Assembly: GCA_023133655.1 (NCBI GenBank)
Contig: JAGLWB010000388.1
Span: 1 to 49,091, forward strand
DNA: 49,091 nucleotides
Source of the DNA: Bacteroidales bacterium
GTDB taxonomy: Bacteria > Bacteroidota > Bacteroidia > Bacteroidales > JAGONC01
Direction: 5' to 3'
This document shows, piece by piece, positions 45,201 to 49,091 of this stretch. A program made the translations under genes and the position numbers. The stretch's first letter is position 1; every line of letters begins with the position of its first letter. A model generated the notes under the pieces. It was not told the origin of the DNA and did no database searches. It worked only from the letters and a program-made list of their open reading frames with translations.

Positions 45201-48170
45201 ATGGCTCTTCATCCCCTGAAATTAAACTTAAAGAAGTACTATTTCGACGATACTTCATTCATCAACCTGATGAAAAAGCGTATTTATCATGTGCTTCTAA
45301 TCTCTAGTGCCTATGATGCTTTTATCCTTGAGGATGACGGAAGAGTTGATGAACAGATCTTCAATGAATATGTTTCCCTGAACCTGAGATACCCTCCACA
45401 GTTCATTATTACCGATTCGGAAGAAGAAGCTTTTAAAATTCTTGAAGAAATTCATATCGACCTTATCATTACTATGCGTAGCGCTGCCGAGGCCAATACA
45501 TTTGAGATTGCAGGGCGCCTGAAAAGCAAATACCCGGATACCCCCATCGTAATTTTGACCCCTTTCTCACGGGAAGCAACGATAAAAGTTGACAATGAAG
45601 ACCTGAGCGCCATTGACTACATATTTAGCTGGCTGGGTAATCCTGACATCCTACTGGCTATTATTAAGCTTATTGAAGATAGGATGAATGTAGAACAAGA
45701 TGTAAGCGAGGTTGGTGTACAAACAATTATCCTGGTGGAAGATTCAATACGTTTTTATTCAAGTTACCTTCCTAATATTTATAAAATTATCTTCAAACAG
45801 TCAAAGGCTTTTATGACGGAGGGGCTGAATGAACACCAGCAAATGCTGAGAATGCGTGGACGGCCGAAGATCTTACTGGCTACAACATATGAAGAAGCCA
45901 TATCCTTGTATGAGACTTATAAAAAAAACCTCCTCGGTATCATCACTGATGTGAGTTATATACGAAACGGGGTAATGGACAAAGAAGCAGGCATCAGGTT
46001 ATGTAAAAAAGTTAAGGCCGATGATCCTTATATGCCCCTTTTACTTCAATCATCAGAGGCTGAGAATGAAAAAATCGCTAAAAAAATAGAAGTCGGATTT
46101 ATCAATAAAACATCGAAAACACTTTCTATTGAACTTCGTAAGTTTATTATCGACTTTTTTGCTTTTGGAGATTTTATTTTCCTGGATCCTGACACAATGC
46201 AAGAGATTAACAGGGCACCAGATTTGAAATCTCTTCAAATGAAAATGTTTGAGATCCCCGACGATTCACTCCTGTACCACATTACCAGGAATCATTTCTC
46301 CAAATGGCTCCGTGCCCGGGCCCTTTTCCCGCTGGCCGACCTGTTCAGGGATCTTCGGATGGGAGATTTTGATAATGACCTTTTTGCTGTCAGAAGATTC
46401 GTTTTTGATGCCATGGCTAATTTTAGGATCAGTAAAGCAAGGGGTATTATCGCTGAATTCAGCAAAGAACGGTTTGATGATTACCTCAGTTTTACCCGGA
46501 TTGGCGACGGGTCAATCGGAGGAAAAGCACGCGGGTTGGCTTTCATCGATAACCTGATCAAAAAATACCATATCCTTGATAAATACGATGATGTTATTGT
46601 AACCATCCCAAAAACTGTTGTTTTATGCACTGATATTTTCGATGAGTTCATGGAAGAAAACAACTTATATAAAATTGCTCTTTCCGATTTAAGCGATGAA
46701 GATATCTTACAACATTTTGTTAAAGCAAGGTTGCCATTCCGTATCCATGAAGATCTCTATACGCTGATAAGCTATGTCAGAAAACCATTGGCTATCAGAT
46801 CCTCCAGTCTCCTGGAAGATTCTCATTATCAACCATTTGCCGGCATCTATTCAACATATATGATCCCCTACATTGAAAATGATGAGCGGTTAATGAACCA
46901 AATATTAAGCGATGCCATTAAATGTGTATATGCTTCTGCCTTCTTTAAAAACAGCAAAGCCTATATGGCTGCCACCTCTAATTTGATCGATGAGGAAAAA
47001 ATGGCCATCGTTATTCAAACAGTTTGTGGACAAAACTATAATGGCAAGTATTATCCAACCATCTCCGGAGTTGCCCGGTCAATTAACTTTTATCCAATTG
47101 AACCCGAAAAACCTGAAGATGGAATAGTCAATTTAGCTCTTGGATTGGGAAAACATATTGTTGACGGCGGAATGACATTGAGGTTTTCACCTAAATATTC
47201 TTCAAAAATACTACAGCTTTCAACACCTGAAATGGCCCTCAAAGAAACGCAGAAAGTATTTTACGCCCTTGACCAATTATCTGGTGGCTTTACTCCAAAT
47301 ACAGATGACAATTACAATATCATTAAATATAAAATCAAAGAGGCAGAAAAAGATCTACCCTTTAAACATGTGGCTTCCACTTATGATTTTGAAAATAACT
47401 TAGTGAGAGATGGGATCCATTATAAAGGGAAAAAGTTGATCACATTCTCAAATATATTAAACCATAATGTGTTCCCACTTGCAGAGATCATCGGAATGGC
47501 CCTGGAGATTGGCCAAAAAGAGATGAATAAACCAGTTGAGATTGAATTTGCCGTGGATATGGGAGTTTCAAAAGACGAACCAATTATTTTCAACCTGCTC
47601 CAAATAAGGCCTATTGTTGATATAAAGGAAACCATTGATGAGAACCTGGAGGATATTCCGGTTGATGAAACGATTATTTATTCGAATTCTGCCCTGGGTA
47701 ATGGAGTGATAAATGACATTTGTGACCTTGTCTATGTTAAGCCTGAAACTTTCAGTGCTGACAGGAACCCTGAGATTGCCAGAAAAATTGGAGAAATCAA
47801 TGAGCAGTTTATCAGAGAAAATAAAAATTACATCCTTATCGGGCCGGGGCGTTGGGGCTCATTGGATCCATGGCTGGGCATACCTGTAAAGTGGCCTCAG
47901 ATCTCCTCAGCAAGGGTCATTATTGAATCAGGGCTTGAAAACTACCGCATTGACCCAAGCCAGGGTACGCACTTTTTTCAAAACCTTACATCGTTCAGGG
48001 TGGGCTATTTCACCATTAATCCGTACATAAATGACGGATTTTACGACCTCGGCTATCTCTCCTCTTTTTCTCCATATTATGAAGATGAAAACATCAGGCA
48101 TATCCGGTTTGAAAAGCCGCTGACTGTGATGATTGATGGGCAGAAGAATATCGGGGTGATCATGAAATAA
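45201..48170 (+). CDS. Receiver / PEP-synthase-like ATP-grasp multidomain protein (paralogue 2)
   Basis: 989 residues, colinear with the protein at 30565 but without its N-terminal sensor region. It has a pseudo-receiver at about residues 28-165 (LIITMRSAAEA, methionine at the phosphoacceptor position), a receiver at about 172-325 (VEDS, IITDVSY, LQSSE, FINK) with the same long insert before the acceptor strand, a YHITRNHFSKWL block, an ATP-grasp domain (GSIGGKARG near 436, AIRSSSLLEDS, QPFAGI, IEFAVDM, LLQIRPI) and a C-terminal region with IGPGRWGSLDPW and GTHFFQNLTS. The swivel phospho-histidine motif is missing. It follows the Zn-NfnB fusion by 129 bases. Confidence 0.8.
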   Translation: MALHPLKLNLKKYYFDDTSFINLMKKRIYHVLLISSAYDAFILEDDGRVDEQIFNEYVSLNLRYPPQFIITDSEEEAFKILEEIHIDLIITMRSAAEANTFEIAGRLKSKYPDTPIVILTPFSREATIKVDNEDLSAIDYIFSWLGNPDILLAIIKLIEDRMNVEQDVSEVGVQTIILVEDSIRFYSSYLPNIYKIIFKQSKAFMTEGLNEHQQMLRMRGRPKILLATTYEEAISLYETYKKNLLGIITDVSYIRNGVMDKEAGIRLCKKVKADDPYMPLLLQSSEAENEKIAKKIEVGFINKTSKTLSIELRKFIIDFFAFGDFIFLDPDTMQEINRAPDLKSLQMKMFEIPDDSLLYHITRNHFSKWLRARALFPLADLFRDLRMGDFDNDLFAVRRFVFDAMANFRISKARGIIAEFSKERFDDYLSFTRIGDGSIGGKARGLAFIDNLIKKYHILDKYDDVIVTIPKTVVLCTDIFDEFMEENNLYKIALSDLSDEDILQHFVKARLPFRIHEDLYTLISYVRKPLAIRSSSLLEDSHYQPFAGIYSTYMIPYIENDERLMNQILSDAIKCVYASAFFKNSKAYMAATSNLIDEEKMAIVIQTVCGQNYNGKYYPTISGVARSINFYPIEPEKPEDGIVNLALGLGKHIVDGGMTLRFSPKYSSKILQLSTPEMALKETQKVFYALDQLSGGFTPNTDDNYNIIKYKIKEAEKDLPFKHVASTYDFENNLVRDGIHYKGKKLITFSNILNHNVFPLAEIIGMALEIGQKEMNKPVEIEFAVDMGVSKDEPIIFNLLQIRPIVDIKETIDENLEDIPVDETIIYSNSALGNGVINDICDLVYVKPETFSADRNPEIARKIGEINEQFIRENKNYILIGPGRWGSLDPWLGIPVKWPQISSARVIIESGLENYRIDPSQGTHFFQNLTSFRVGYFTINPYINDGFYDLGYLSSFSPYYEDENIRHIRFEKPLTVMIDGQKNIGVIMK

Positions 48171-48228
48171 AGATGCGCCAAGATGTGCCTGCCAGCCACG
48201 AAACCTGACAGGCAAATGTTAAAGATGT

Positions 48229-48253
48229 GCTGTCAGGTGTAACACCTGACAGC
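48229..48253. terminator. Perfect 12-bp hairpin after the receiver/ATP-grasp gene
   Basis: GCTGTCAGGTGT pairs with ACACCTGACAGC around a single A. A related weaker stem (TGCCTG/CAGGCA) lies at about 48187-48213, and CCAGCCACGAAA occurs on both sides of it. There is no T-run, so it is a hairpin of unsure function, perhaps an end signal or a REP-like element. Confidence 0.5.
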
Positions 48254-48279
48254 CACCAGCCACGAAAAGAATTGTTGAC

Positions 48280-49091
48280 GTGAAAAAAATCATTTTTCTG
48301 CTTATTGGGGTTGTTTTATCTACTTATCTGCCAGCCCAATATTTCGACCTCGGGCAGGACCCTTCTTCTATTAAGTGGAGGCAAATCAACACGCCTCATT
48401 TCCAGCTTATTTTCCCAGAGGGATATGACCATCAAGTACAGGAGCTGGCCAAAAAACTGGAGCTTGTACTTCCCCATGAAATGTACTCATTAAGCTCTCA
48501 CCCGAGGAAATTACCTGTAATCATACATACGCATACCATGAAAGCGAATGGTGTCGTTCCCTGGGCGCCGCGACGGATGGAAATTTTTACCTACACCCCC
48601 CAGAGCACCTGTGCTCAACCCTGGCTTGACCAGTTGGTACTGCATGAGACCAGGCACCTTGTTCAAATTGAGAAAGTAAACCAGGGTGTAACAAAATTCC
48701 TGACCTATTTGTTTGGCGAACAAGCTACAGCCGGGATTATTGGCGCTTTTGTCCCTTTCTGGTTCCTGGAAGGTGATGCTACCGTTACCGAAACAGCTTT
48801 GAGTAAATCAGGCAGAGGGCGGGTTCCATCTTTTACGATGCCTTTAAGAACGCAAGTGCTGACTTATGATGCCTATTCATACGACAAAGCTGTGTTTGGC
48901 TCTTATAAGAATTTTGTTCCCGATTGGTATATCCTGGGGTACCATTTGGTGGGAGCCTCTCGTATTAAATATGGCACTAAATTGTGGGACAGCACTTTAA
49001 ACACAGTAGCCAAAAGACCTTATCTGTTAGCACCATTCTCTATTGGGATCAAAAGGGCAACAGGGCTTTCAAAAACAAACTTATACCATCA
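48280..49091 (+). CDS. Exported zinc metallopeptidase-like protein (partial, C-terminus beyond window)
   Basis: About 270 codons from a GTG at 48280. The N-terminus is a signal peptide (KKIIFLLIGVVLSTYLPAQ, cleavage near Ala-Gln). The mature part has HFQLIFPEG, an LHETRHLVQ zinc site (HExxH) and WFLEGDATVTE, where the glutamate would be the third ligand of a gluzincin. Exported Bacteroidota proteins with this start often go on to a beta-propeller domain, but that part would lie outside the window. The start is uncertain, because no ATG gives a full signal peptide. Confidence 0.65.
   Translation, partial: MKKIIFLLIGVVLSTYLPAQYFDLGQDPSSIKWRQINTPHFQLIFPEGYDHQVQELAKKLELVLPHEMYSLSSHPRKLPVIIHTHTMKANGVVPWAPRRMEIFTYTPQSTCAQPWLDQLVLHETRHLVQIEKVNQGVTKFLTYLFGEQATAGIIGAFVPFWFLEGDATVTETALSKSGRGRVPSFTMPLRTQVLTYDAYSYDKAVFGSYKNFVPDWYILGYHLVGASRIKYGTKLWDSTLNTVAKRPYLLAPFSIGIKRATGLSKTNLYH

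Overview
The window looks like a chromosomal segment of a low-GC, anaerobic or microaerobic member of the Bacteroidota, probably near Bacteroidales/Marinilabiliales. The evidence is gldF/gldG homologues, C-terminal type IX secretion (T9SS) sorting domains, a DUF4492-cydA-cydB locus, promoters of the Bacteroidota TTTG / TAnnTTTG type, and many redox enzymes built around ferredoxin and iron-sulfur clusters. I saw no rRNA, tRNA, CRISPR array or intact insertion sequence. Assignments rest on motifs read by eye, with no database search.

Layout. 1-3388 (minus): a stand-alone archaeal-type threonyl-tRNA editing domain cut by the left edge, then a cytochrome bd oxidase operon (DUF4492, cydA, cydB and a 34-residue one-helix protein that may be an accessory subunit). 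3468-7134 (minus): a metal-cluster operon with a DUF134 regulator, a DUF5320 protein, a glycine-rich zinc ribbon, two NifX/MTH1175-type proteins and two MinD-type ATPases with inserted ferredoxin domains; it resembles the orange-protein (ORP) loci of sulfate reducers. 7135-8233 holds no intact gene, only repeats, hairpins and the stump of an AAA ATPase. 8234-11658 (minus): DegT aminotransferase, purC and phoH. 11809-16238 (plus): SAM hydroxide adenosyltransferase, gldF, gldG and a DUF4340-like protein. 16323-23493 (plus): a surface polysaccharide cluster (flippase, acyltransferase, four glycosyltransferases, O-antigen ligase/polymerase). 23924-28628 (plus): two T9SS cargo genes, an Asp-box protein and a papain-like peptidase/beta-helix protein, each interrupted by a single-base frameshift. 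28880-30235 (minus): gdhA.

30565-48170 is the most unusual part. A minus-strand operon (NuoE-like, NuoF-like, molybdopterin/NuoG-like, NfnA, NfnB) is divergent from a plus-strand set (double zinc-ribbon protein, a second NfnA, and a second NfnB fused to the same zinc-ribbon module). Two large paralogues made of a pseudo-receiver, a receiver and a PEP-synthase-like ATP-grasp domain bracket the whole block. I read it as a candidate NAD(P)H/ferredoxin electron-bifurcating system with dedicated ATP-grasp/receiver proteins whose function I do not know. The window ends inside a predicted exported zinc peptidase (48280 onward).
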